NCBI GenBank assembly: GCA_019245995.1
Contig: JAFAQW010000036.1
Coordinates: forward strand, 1 to 8,518
Direction: 5' to 3'
From: Vulcanimicrobiota bacterium
GTDB lineage: Bacteria; Vulcanimicrobiota; Vulcanimicrobiia; Vulcanimicrobiales; Vulcanimicrobiaceae
DNA: 8,518 bases
Shown piece after piece: positions 1-6,294 of the stretch. A program made the position numbers and the translations under genes. Numbering within the stretch: position 1 is the first letter of the stretch; the number at the start of each line of letters is the position of its first letter. The notes beneath the pieces are model-generated. The model saw nothing but the letters and a program-made list of their open reading frames with translations. It did not search any database and was not told the origin of the DNA.

Positions 1-825
1 TCGGCCAATCTCATCGCGGAGCCGTTGGGATTGGAGCTGCACGAGCTCACGCAGGCGCCGTGCACCGGGGCAGGCGTGCTGAGCGAACAGAACCCGGAGC
101 TGGCCGATGCGCTCAACGGCTTGACGCTGGCCATGGCCGAATCCGAAGGCGCCGACCTAATGACGATTTGCAGCACCTGTCAGGGCGTGTTATCGAGCCA
201 CAACCACACGTTTTCGCAAGACCGTGGCCGGCTCGACCGCGCCAACGCCACGATCGCCGATCAGGGCTTCCGCTACGGTGGGACGACCAAAGTCAAACAT
301 CTGCTCTGGATGCTCTTCGAAGATATCGGCATTCAGCGAGTCGCGGCCGCAATCAAACGCAAGCTGACGGGCCTCAAGATCGCGCCGTTCTACGGCTGCT
401 ACATCCTTCGTCCGGTGGAGTCGCTCGGCTTGCGGGAACGGCCCGAGCGCAAGACCTATCTCGAACGGCTTATTTCGCTGCTCGGCGCAGAGCCGGTCGA
501 GTACCGCGGTTCCACGAAGTGCTGCGGCTTTCCGATGTTGACGTTCAACCGCGATAAGGCGCTAGCGATGGGCGGCAACCACATTCTCGAGGCGAAGGAG
601 AAGGGCGCGGACCTCTTGGTGACGCCCTGCCCACTGTGCCACCTCAATCTCGATGGGCAGCAACCCGACGCGTCACGCGTCTTGAAACAAGAGATCGACG
701 TTCCCATCTTCCACCTGCCGCAACTCTTGGGCTTGGCGTTCGGGTTCGAACCCGAACAGCTGCGCCTCAACCATCACGTGGTGCCGACAAAGGGCGCGCT
801 GGAGAAGGTCGAACTCAAAGTCTAG
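1..825 (+). CDS. CCG-domain iron-sulfur subunit, SdhE/HdrB-type (5' truncated)
   Basis: The frame is open from base 1, so the true N-terminus lies outside the window; 274 residues are visible. Seen: two cysteine-rich CCG-type domains. The first keeps APCTGAG (Cys codon 61-63) and ICSTC (169-171 and 178-180); its opening Cys must lie upstream. The second has YGC (397-399), KCCGFP (520-525) and CPLC (628-630, 637-639). Known: this architecture occurs in heterodisulfide reductase subunit B and in the SdhE-type subunit of some succinate:quinone oxidoreductases, where the cysteines bind an iron-sulfur cluster used in electron transfer to quinone or disulfide. The CTGAG form in place of the first CCG resembles what I recall of SdhE-like proteins annotated as HdrB family. 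Inference: an electron-transfer subunit, with flavoprotein and Fe-S partners likely upstream. GlcF/LutA-like oxidase subunits are the alternative. Confidence 0.8.
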   Translation, partial: SANLIAEPLGLELHELTQAPCTGAGVLSEQNPELADALNGLTLAMAESEGADLMTICSTCQGVLSSHNHTFSQDRGRLDRANATIADQGFRYGGTTKVKHLLWMLFEDIGIQRVAAAIKRKLTGLKIAPFYGCYILRPVESLGLRERPERKTYLERLISLLGAEPVEYRGSTKCCGFPMLTFNRDKALAMGGNHILEAKEKGADLLVTPCPLCHLNLDGQQPDASRVLKQEIDVPIFHLPQLLGLAFGFEPEQLRLNHHVVPTKGALEKVELKV

Positions 826-845
826 CCGCCAATTCCGCTGCGGCG

Positions 846-852
846 TAAGGAG
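846..852 (+). promoter_or_regulatory. Ribosome binding site selecting a TTG start
   Basis: TAAGGAG lies 7 nt before the TTG at 860-862. It is a near-consensus Shine-Dalgarno and decides the start, which places a complete lipoprotein signal peptide at the N-terminus. No in-frame ATG offers a comparable start. Confidence 0.75.
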
Positions 853-859
853 TTCAACG

Positions 860-1870
860 TTGCTTCACTCTCAGTTTTCACGTAGCACCGCGGCCCGCTT
901 CGGCGCCGCAATCCTCCTCGGCGCGTTCCTCGCCGGATGTTCCGCCGCTTCACCCATTGCGCCCGGCGCTGCCGGCGGCTCGACCGGTAGCGTCGTGCAA
1001 CGGACGCGTGCGCTGGCCGACGGTCATGGACCGCGTTCCGGCGCGCCGTCGGCGCAAACGGGCGGATGGATCTCACCGGATGCGAGGCGCCATCGCAAGG
1101 GCCTCATCTACTGGGGCAGCTACGATGCGAGCACGATCACGATCTATTCCGCCCGGGGGGTCAACGGAAAAAAGAAGGGCCAAATCACGACCGGGCTGTC
1201 GAATCCCGAGCGGTTATTCGTCGATACCGCGCGCAACGTCTACGCCACCAACATCGGCAACAACACGATCACTGCCTATCAGCCGGGTCACACGTCGCCG
1301 TTTTTGACGATCAGCAACGGCGTGAACTCTCCGACGGGACTCACGGTGGATGCCGCCGGAACGGTGTACTGCGCGAACGTAGGCAACGACACGATCACCG
1401 TCTATCCGAAGGGCCAAACCTCGCCGTCGCTGACGATCCCCGTCTCGAGCAGCCCGGAGTATCTGGCGACGGACGCATCGGACAACCTGTACGCATCCAT
1501 CGGCACCGCCGTGTATGAGTTTCCGCCCGGATCAACCTCCGGTAAGGATTTAGGACTCAACGCCCCCGGACCGAGCGCGCTGGAAGTGGATAAGGCCGGT
1601 AATCTGATCGTGCTCGCCGGCAGTACGGTCGATTACTTCCCCGCGGGCAAGACGCAGCCGTCGAAGCAGATTACCGTGACCGCGGGATTTCCGTTTGCGC
1701 TCTCCCTGAGCGCGGACGAAAAGACGCTCTACGTCAGCGTCGAGACGGGCAGCACGTTCATTATCCAGGACGTCAGCTTTCCGAACGGCACGGCGTTCTC
1801 CAACAAGCTCACGACCAACGGCGGCGAGTGGCCCGTGGCGGTGAGCCCGGATAACGCGCTCGGAGGCTAG
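860..1870 (+). CDS. NHL/YVTN-like beta-propeller lipoprotein
   Basis: 336 aa from a TTG start. Seen: a basic N-region (Arg8, Arg13), a hydrophobic segment and a lipobox LAGC with the lipid-modified Cys at residue 27, so the protein should be anchored to a membrane outside the cytoplasm. A Ser/Ala/Gly-rich linker runs to about residue 70. After it come repeated units of roughly 40-45 residues with the pattern SPxGLxVDxAGxVYxxNxGNxTITVYxxGxTSPxLTI, clearest near residues 119-200 and more degenerate afterwards. Known: such repeats form NHL/YVTN beta-propellers, often annotated as virginiamycin B lyase-like or SMP-30-like, and usually act as binding scaffolds. No catalytic residues can be assigned. 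It starts 34 nt after the CCG-domain gene, so co-transcription is possible. Its stop overlaps the stop of the convergent gene. Ligand and role are unknown. Confidence 0.8.
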   Translation: MLHSQFSRSTAARFGAAILLGAFLAGCSAASPIAPGAAGGSTGSVVQRTRALADGHGPRSGAPSAQTGGWISPDARRHRKGLIYWGSYDASTITIYSARGVNGKKKGQITTGLSNPERLFVDTARNVYATNIGNNTITAYQPGHTSPFLTISNGVNSPTGLTVDAAGTVYCANVGNDTITVYPKGQTSPSLTIPVSSSPEYLATDASDNLYASIGTAVYEFPPGSTSGKDLGLNAPGPSALEVDKAGNLIVLAGSTVDYFPAGKTQPSKQITVTAGFPFALSLSADEKTLYVSVETGSTFIIQDVSFPNGTAFSNKLTTNGGEWPVAVSPDNALGG

Positions 1871-2463
1871 TTTCCCGCAGGCGACGCTGTGGCGGGGCAA
1901 TCCTTGAGGATCGTCATCCCGTCCGGCGTGCTGTGCGCGATGACGTACCGCACGAGGGGCGGTTCGCTCGCGAGCTTTTCGCTCGGCGGCGGTTGAAAGC
2001 GCGTGGGGAAATTGGGATCGCGGAGATTCTGGCCGGACCACGGATTGGCGGCCTCGCTCGGATAGTACCAAGGATAGTCGAGCAAGATCGATTGCAGCGA
2101 ACGGTCCGCGAAATGCACCGACATCTTGATGTCGACCCAGAAGCCGTGCGTCGCCGAATCGAAACGCGACCCGTGCGGATCGGAAAACGTCACGAAGCCG
2201 CAGGGCTCCTCGCCGGCGCCGCCGCCGTTACCCGCGCCGCCATCCCCGCGCCCTAGCGTGCTCGCTGCGCCGCTGCTCGCGGCGTCGTTGCCGTGAATGG
2301 CGTCCGCCCAGGCGGGCTTCCCGCCCGACCGTTCGGCCGCGAGCACGCGATCCACGCGGGGCCTGGCCGCGGCACGCTCCATCGCGGCTCCCGCAGTCGC
2401 TCGCAGAACCGCCGTGTCGCGCAACGGCGTTGCCACGATCCACGGGCGCGGAGTAATCAGCAC
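1867..2463 (-). CDS. Proline-rich TonB-like membrane-anchored protein (start uncertain)
   Basis: 198 aa from the first standard in-frame start, a GTG at 2461-2463. Seen: a basic, Ala/Arg/Pro-rich N-terminal half, a Gly-rich linker (about residues 70-84), then a compact domain containing PCGFVTF, THGFWVDIKMSVHF and LDYPWYYPSEAANPW, and an ending with a second Cys in ILKDCP. The two Cys could form a disulfide. The same frame stays open upstream and encodes a hydrophobic anchor followed by a Pro/Arg-rich stretch, so the real protein is probably about 50-60 residues longer (see the separate entry). Anchor, proline-rich spacer and small periplasmic domain form the general plan of TonB, but the C-terminal domain is not a clear TonB match. 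Inference: a TonB-like or lineage-specific envelope protein. GC-rich third codon positions support this strand over the overlapping plus-strand frames. Confidence 0.6.
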   Translation of the reverse strand: MLITPRPWIVATPLRDTAVLRATAGAAMERAAARPRVDRVLAAERSGGKPAWADAIHGNDAASSGAASTLGRGDGGAGNGGGAGEEPCGFVTFSDPHGSRFDSATHGFWVDIKMSVHFADRSLQSILLDYPWYYPSEAANPWSGQNLRDPNFPTRFQPPPSEKLASEPPLVRYVIAHSTPDGMTILKDCPATASPAGN

Positions 2464-2625
2464 GCGGATCCGCCGCGGCGGGGGCGTGCTGCTTCGTCGC
2501 GCGATGCGGATCAGTCGCGACTGCGTGACGATCTCGCGGGGCGTCAGCCGAGGCGGCGCGGTGGAGGGAATGAGGCCGGCCGCGGCTTCGTGCAGCGCGA
2601 TGGCGATTGCGAAGGCGATGCAGAG
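2464..2625 (-). other. In-frame N-terminal extension with membrane anchor but no standard start
   Basis: Read in the frame of the TonB-like gene, this stretch encodes a basic patch, then LCIAFAIAIALHEAAAGLIP, then a polar segment rich in Pro, Arg and Thr ending in STPPPRRIR. Nearly every third codon position is G or C. It looks like the positively charged and hydrophobic N-terminus of an anchored protein. No ATG, GTG or TTG occurs on the minus strand in any frame from 2464 to 2738. Possible explanations are a rare start such as ATC or CTG, a sequence error or mutation that removed the start, or a gene now initiating at the 2463 GTG without its anchor. Confidence 0.5.
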
Positions 2626-2644
2626 CCGCCGGCGCGGGGACGTT

Positions 2645-2685
2645 CCGAAAAGAAGGCCGAGCCGATCTTTTAGGAGCGGCTCGGC
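2645..2685 (-). terminator. Rho-independent terminator of the small exported gene
   Basis: A perfect 9-bp GC-rich inverted repeat (2656-2664 with 2677-2685, GCCGAGCCG / CGGCTCGGC, 12-nt loop) lies 19 nt past the stop of the gene at 2705-3013. On the minus strand it is followed by CCTTCTTTTC, a T-rich tract. The plus-strand side has no T tract, so it acts in the minus direction. It separates that gene from the TonB-like gene, which would then need its own promoter or readthrough. Confidence 0.65.
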
Positions 2686-2704
2686 GTGACTGCGATGGTT
2701 TGGT

Positions 2705-3013
2705 TTAGGGTGGATTGGTGCCGTACGTTTGTACGTACCACTGCCGGAACTGTTCGTAGGTCGGGTAGTAGCCGTACTTGTGATAGAACCAGTCGCGATA
2801 GGCGTCTTGGCGGCGCGTTACTTCCTGCTCTTGCAGGCGCTTTTCGCGCACCTTGTGGTTGTAGTTGACGACTAGCGGAATAGAACCGGCCGTAACCGCG
2901 GTGACCAGCAGGATGGTATTCGTGCTGCCGCCACCGTTCGCGAGCGCAGGAGCGGCGACCGAAATGCCAAGCGCAAGGGCCGCCGCGGCGGCCAGGGCGT
3001 GCGTTCTCTTCAT
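2705..3013 (-). CDS. Small exported protein with aromatic C-terminal tail
   Basis: 102 aa from the ATG at 3011-3013. An in-frame ATG nine codons upstream exists, but the chosen start has a good Shine-Dalgarno and puts the signal peptide at the N-terminus. Seen: a Sec-type signal peptide (MKRTH, then an Ala/Leu-rich core) with a likely cleavage after ALA at residue 25. A glycine stretch follows, then a second hydrophobic segment (about residues 31-47, TILLVTAVTAGSIPLVV) that could be a membrane span. Next is a charged, probably helical stretch (about 50-70) and a Tyr/Trp-rich tail containing YHKYGYYPTYEQFRQWY. I recognise no family. Divergent from apt, with about 50 nt between the starts. Inference: a small periplasmic or membrane-attached protein, probably lineage-specific. 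Confidence 0.65.
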   Translation of the reverse strand: MKRTHALAAAAALALGISVAAPALANGGGSTNTILLVTAVTAGSIPLVVNYNHKVREKRLQEQEVTRRQDAYRDWFYHKYGYYPTYEQFRQWYVQTYGTNPP

Positions 3014-3016
3014 CAA

Positions 3017-3027
3017 CCTTCCTTTCT
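3017..3027 (-). promoter_or_regulatory. Ribosome binding site for the small exported protein
   Basis: On the minus strand AGAAAGGAAGG precedes the ATG at 3013, with AAGGA 6 nt from the start. This favours the 3013 start over the upstream ATG at 3040, which would lie inside the short divergent gap and would add nine polar residues before the signal peptide. Confidence 0.65.
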
Positions 3028-3065
3028 GCAGGCCATTCAATCTTCCAACTCAAACTCGCTTGCGC

Positions 3066-3578
3066 GTGGAGATCGAAAGCCTCATTCGAGCGATCCCTGA
3101 TTTTCCGATTCCAGGGATCCTTTTCCGTGACATTACCCCGTTGTTGAAAGATAAGCAAGGCTTTCGGCAGGCCATCGACCTTTTTGTCGAGCGATTCAGC
3201 GGCCGCGGCATCGATTACGTCGTGGCGATGGAGGCGCGCGGCTATATCCTCGGAGCCCCGATTGCCTACGCAATCGGTGCCGGCTTCGTGCCGGTGCGAA
3301 AGCCCGGAAAGTTGCCCTACGAGAAGCTCGCGGAAGAGTACGCTCTCGAATACGGCACCAATACGCTTGAGATCCACTCCGACGCGATCGGCGGCGGCGA
3401 CCGCGTCTTGGTGGTAGACGACTTGCTCGCGACGGGCGGCACCGCGGCCGCGACAGGGCGCCTCTTGCAACGGCTGGGAGCGACCGTTGACGCCTTTGCC
3501 TTTCTCGTTGAGTTGACGGCGCTGAAGGGCCGCGAAACATTGGGGGGCGCCGAGGTCGTCACGTTTGTTTCCTACTAG
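3066..3578 (+). CDS. apt: Adenine phosphoribosyltransferase
   Basis: 170 aa from the GTG at 3066; a TTG two codons earlier (3060) is equally possible, and neither has a clear Shine-Dalgarno. Role: converts adenine and PRPP to AMP and pyrophosphate in cytoplasmic purine salvage. Seen: the family N-terminus ESLIRAIPDFPIPGILFRDITPLL (residues 4-27), GRGIDYVVAMEARGYILGAPIA in the middle, the flexible-loop region RKPGKLPYE, and the PRPP-binding signature VLVVDDLLATGGTA at residues 114-127 with the Asp118-Asp119 pair. The length matches the family norm. Downstream come a small exported protein gene, which overlaps the apt 3' end by 14 nt, and then rel. An apt-rel neighbourhood is known from Bacillus and Streptomyces. 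An 8-bp inverted repeat lies within codons 9-18. Identification is secure; only the start is uncertain. Confidence 0.95.
   Translation: MEIESLIRAIPDFPIPGILFRDITPLLKDKQGFRQAIDLFVERFSGRGIDYVVAMEARGYILGAPIAYAIGAGFVPVRKPGKLPYEKLAEEYALEYGTNTLEIHSDAIGGGDRVLVVDDLLATGGTAAATGRLLQRLGATVDAFAFLVELTALKGRETLGGAEVVTFVSY
3092..3119. repeat. Perfect 8-bp inverted repeat in the apt 5' coding region
   Basis: GATCCCTG (3092-3099) and CAGGGATC (3112-3119) are exact reverse complements around a 12-nt loop, 26 nt after the apt start. The sequence encodes the conserved IPDFPIPGI stretch, so protein constraint may explain it. A transcript hairpin near the start is possible. Confidence 0.45.
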
Positions 3579-4047
3579 GAGTCTGTGCGTCGCGGCGGTC
3601 GCGGCGCTCTGCATCGCGCCGGCGCTGGCCCGGCCGCGCGCGACGCCGACTCCGGCGCCGACGCCCACGCCGGTCGCCGATCCCGCTATCGACAAGCTCG
3701 TGCGCGCCCAGTTCGTACAGTGGCAAGCCGGCATCGTGAACAAGAGTCTCTACGCTCAACAAGTGCTCGACAAGTTGTCGGACGCGACGATCGCCCAGAC
3801 GTCGAAGGCGCTCGCGCAACTCGGGGCGCTTACCGAGATGGTCTACCTAGGGCCGTGGATCGAGCCGGATTTTCCACCCGGCGCGCGAGGCTACGTCTAT
3901 CAAATGCGCTGCGTCTCCGGCAACATTTATCTCTGGCTGGCGCTCGATCCGCAGGGCAAGATCGCGACGATTCTTTTCAAGAACCGCCTCGACGTCGAAA
4001 CGGTCACGGCGCGCCCCAGCCCGCCGGCCGCTTCCCCGAATCCGTAA
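3565..4047 (+). CDS. Small secreted protein between apt and rel
   Basis: 160 aa from a TTG at 3565, overlapping the last 14 nt of apt in another frame. A GAGG at 3552-3555 is a modest Shine-Dalgarno 9 nt upstream. The start is supported because it yields a short signal peptide (Arg5, then LCVAAVAALCIAPALA) with probable cleavage after Ala22. Next comes a Pro/Thr linker (ATPTPAPTPTP, about residues 26-36). A folded domain of about 105 residues follows: a helical half (DKLVRAQFVQWQAG, YAQQVLDKLSD), then strand-like segments (GYVYQMRCVSGNIYLWLALDPQGKIATILF). Helices followed by a sheet ending in 'DPQGKI' resembles NTF2-like or DUF3887-type domains; that is an inference. The C-terminal tail is Pro-rich. 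The overlap implies translation coupled to apt, though its export suggests an unrelated job. Confidence 0.7.
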   Translation: MFPTRSLCVAAVAALCIAPALARPRATPTPAPTPTPVADPAIDKLVRAQFVQWQAGIVNKSLYAQQVLDKLSDATIAQTSKALAQLGALTEMVYLGPWIEPDFPPGARGYVYQMRCVSGNIYLWLALDPQGKIATILFKNRLDVETVTARPSPPAASPNP

Positions 4048-4098
4048 AGCCACGGCCGGTCGAGGCCTCTTTCGTCTCGAATTCGGCTCCGTTGGCGT

Positions 4099-4104
4099 TA
4101 TAAT
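4099..4104 (+). promoter_or_regulatory. Candidate -10 box of rel with very short leader
   Basis: A perfect TATAAT lies in the 69-nt gap before rel and ends 12 nt before its ATG. Initiation about 7 nt downstream of the box would give a 5' leader of only 5-6 nt, too short for a Shine-Dalgarno, and none is evident. No convincing -35 hexamer stands 16-18 nt upstream and there is no TG extension, so the promoter is suggested by the -10 alone. Confidence 0.5.
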
Positions 4105-4116
4105 GGCGGGACACCC

Positions 4117-6279
4117 ATGGGAATCGCGGAGTTAACCGACCGAGTCCACCGCTACGATTCCGCCCTCGATGCGCGGGCGCTCGAGCGCGCCTATGAGCTT
4201 GCCGTTGCCGCTCACCAAGGACAGCGGCGCGCATCGGGAGAGTCGTACATCCAACATCCCTTGGCCGTGGCCGCAATCCTCGCCGACCTGGAGATGGATC
4301 ACCAGACCATCGCCGCGGCGCTGCTGCACGACGTAGTCGAAGATACGTCCGTCACGCTCGAACAAGTCACCGAGCTTTGCGGCGAGGAGGTTGCGCAACT
4401 GGTCGACGGCGTCACGAAGCTGACGCGCATTCCCTATCAGTCAAAGGAAGACGCCCAGGTCGAAAACCTGCGCAAGATGTTCTTGGCAATGGCCAAGGAC
4501 ATTCGCGTCATCATCATCAAGCTGGCGGATCGCCTGCACAACATGCGGACGCTGGCGAGCCTTCCGCCGGCCAAGCAGCAGGCCATCGCGCGAGAGACGC
4601 TCGACATCTACGCCCCGATCGCGCACCGGCTGGGCATTTGGAAGATCAAATGGGAGATCGAGGACGAATGCCTCCGCTATCTCGACGCCGCCGGCTATCA
4701 CGACATCGTCGAACGCGTGGCGAAGACGCGTAGCGCTCGCGAGGCCGACGTGAACGCCGCCATCGGCGGCCTGCGTAAAGAGTTTGCGAACCTCAAAATC
4801 AACGCGGAGATTCAGGGCCGCCCCAAACACTTCTATTCGATTTACTCGAAGCTCAGCAAAGGCCGCGACTTCTCGACCATCTACGATCTCACCGCGATCC
4901 GCATTATCGTGGACAGCGTCAAGGATTGTTACGCGGCTCTGGGTGCCGTCCACGCGTTGTGGACGCCGTTGCCGGGCCGCTTCAAAGACTACATCGCGAT
5001 GCCCAAGCCGAACATGTACCAGTCGCTGCACACGACGGTGGTCGGCCCGACCGGCGACCCGCTCGAAATACAAATTCGTACCTGGGAGATGCACCGGACC
5101 AACGAGTACGGCATCGCGGCGCACTGGCGCTATAAAGAAGGCGGCAAAGCCGACCAGTTCGAGAACAAGCTTTCCTGGCTGCGCGCGCTGCTCGAGTGGC
5201 AGAAGGACATGCGCGACTCGCGCGTCTTCATGGAAAACTTGAAGCTCGACCTCTTCGATTCGCAGGTGTTCGTTTTCTCGCCACGGGGCGACGTCTATTC
5301 GATTCCGGCCGGCGGCACGCCGCTCGACTTCGCGTATCAGGTGCATACCGACGTCGGCAACCACTGCGTCGGCTCAAAGATCAACGGCCGGATCGTTCCG
5401 CTCGACTATCAGATGCGTAACGGCGATATCTGCGAAATCCTCGTGAACAAATCGAGCGGCCGCCCTTCGCTCGACTGGCTGTCGATCGTGAAGACGTCGA
5501 GCGCGAAGCACAAGATCAAGCAGTGGTTCCGCAAGGAGCGGCGGGAAGAGAACGTTCTCGGCGGACAAGAAGCCGTCGAACAAGAGCTGGCGCGCGCGAA
5601 CCTGCGCACCGATCTAGCGCGCGGCGAGCTGATCGAGCGCATCGCCACGCGCATGAACTACAGCACGCCCACCGACCTCTTTGCCGCCATCGGCTTTGGA
5701 GACGCGTCCGCGCAGGCGGTCGTGAACCGGCTGCGCGACGAGGTCAAGCACGACAACGTCGTCGACCTCACCAAGATCGGACGAAAGCCGGCCGCGCGGC
5801 GCAGCGTGCGGCGGTCGAGCGGCGTGCGCATCGCCGGCGTGGACGACGTGTTGGTGCGCCTCTCCAAGTGCTGCTCGCCCGTTCCGGGCGATCCAATCAT
5901 CGGCTACGTTACGATCGGCCGCGGCGTGAGCGTCCACCGCGCCGACTGTCCGAACATCGCGTTCATGAACGCGACGCCGGAGCGGATCTTACAGGCTCAG
6001 TGGCTGCACGATGTCTCGCTGACGCACGGCGTGGATATCGAAGTGGAGGCGGACGATCGCTCGCAGTTGCTGCAAGATATCATGGCCGTCTTCTCGGAGC
6101 TCAAGACGCAAGTCAGCTCCGTGAACGCGCGCGTGCGCCGCGACGGTGTCGCGGTGGCGAGCCTCACCGTTCAAATTCGGGATCTCGATCATCTGCACAA
6201 GATCCTGGTAAAGCTCGAGGGTCTCAAAAACGTTCGTCGAGTTTATCGCGTGACGAAGCGCGAACGCAGCGCCCTCTAG
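4117..6279 (+). CDS. rel: Bifunctional (p)ppGpp synthetase/hydrolase, RelA/SpoT family
   Basis: 720 aa from the ATG at 4117, the usual length of a long RSH. Role: makes (p)ppGpp from ATP and GTP/GDP and degrades it, controlling the stringent response in the cytoplasm. Seen in order: an HD hydrolase domain (about 25-180) with YIQHP (His47) and HDVVED (His71, Asp72, Glu75, Asp76); a synthetase domain (about 235-350) with GRPKHFYSIYSK, YDLTAIRIIV, RFKD at 288-291, MYQSLHTTV and EIQIRT...MH; a TGS domain (about 378-440); a zinc-finger region with Cys585, Cys586, His607 and Cys611; and a C-terminal ACT domain (about 645-716). RFKD rather than the EFDD of monofunctional RelA, together with the intact HD motif, supports bifunctionality. 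No Shine-Dalgarno is evident, and a TATAAT lies 12 nt before the start. The permease gene starts 15 nt downstream, so co-transcription is likely. Confidence 0.97.
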   Translation: MGIAELTDRVHRYDSALDARALERAYELAVAAHQGQRRASGESYIQHPLAVAAILADLEMDHQTIAAALLHDVVEDTSVTLEQVTELCGEEVAQLVDGVTKLTRIPYQSKEDAQVENLRKMFLAMAKDIRVIIIKLADRLHNMRTLASLPPAKQQAIARETLDIYAPIAHRLGIWKIKWEIEDECLRYLDAAGYHDIVERVAKTRSAREADVNAAIGGLRKEFANLKINAEIQGRPKHFYSIYSKLSKGRDFSTIYDLTAIRIIVDSVKDCYAALGAVHALWTPLPGRFKDYIAMPKPNMYQSLHTTVVGPTGDPLEIQIRTWEMHRTNEYGIAAHWRYKEGGKADQFENKLSWLRALLEWQKDMRDSRVFMENLKLDLFDSQVFVFSPRGDVYSIPAGGTPLDFAYQVHTDVGNHCVGSKINGRIVPLDYQMRNGDICEILVNKSSGRPSLDWLSIVKTSSAKHKIKQWFRKERREENVLGGQEAVEQELARANLRTDLARGELIERIATRMNYSTPTDLFAAIGFGDASAQAVVNRLRDEVKHDNVVDLTKIGRKPAARRSVRRSSGVRIAGVDDVLVRLSKCCSPVPGDPIIGYVTIGRGVSVHRADCPNIAFMNATPERILQAQWLHDVSLTHGVDIEVEADDRSQLLQDIMAVFSELKTQVSSVNARVRRDGVAVASLTVQIRDLDHLHKILVKLEGLKNVRRVYRVTKRERSAL

Positions 6280-6294
6280 ACCGATCCACCGCGC

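Noticed and set aside
2293..2689. Plus-strand open frames opposite the TonB-like gene
   Set aside because: They are Arg-rich with low-complexity composition, while the minus strand gives a balanced domain and G/C-biased third positions.
2670..3743. A 357-codon minus-strand open frame spanning apt and the small exported gene
   Set aside because: It is antisense to apt, whose PRPP motif and N-terminal signature are clear, and it overlaps the better-supported 2705-3013 frame. GC-rich DNA yields such frames by chance.
3585..4103. A 172-codon plus-strand frame overlapping the secreted-protein gene
   Set aside because: It is Arg-rich and lacks a signal peptide or domain; the 3565-4047 frame has a signal peptide, linker and folded domain.
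4441..5364. A 307-codon minus-strand open frame inside rel
   Set aside because: It lies wholly opposite the HD and synthetase domains of rel and has no recognisable protein features.
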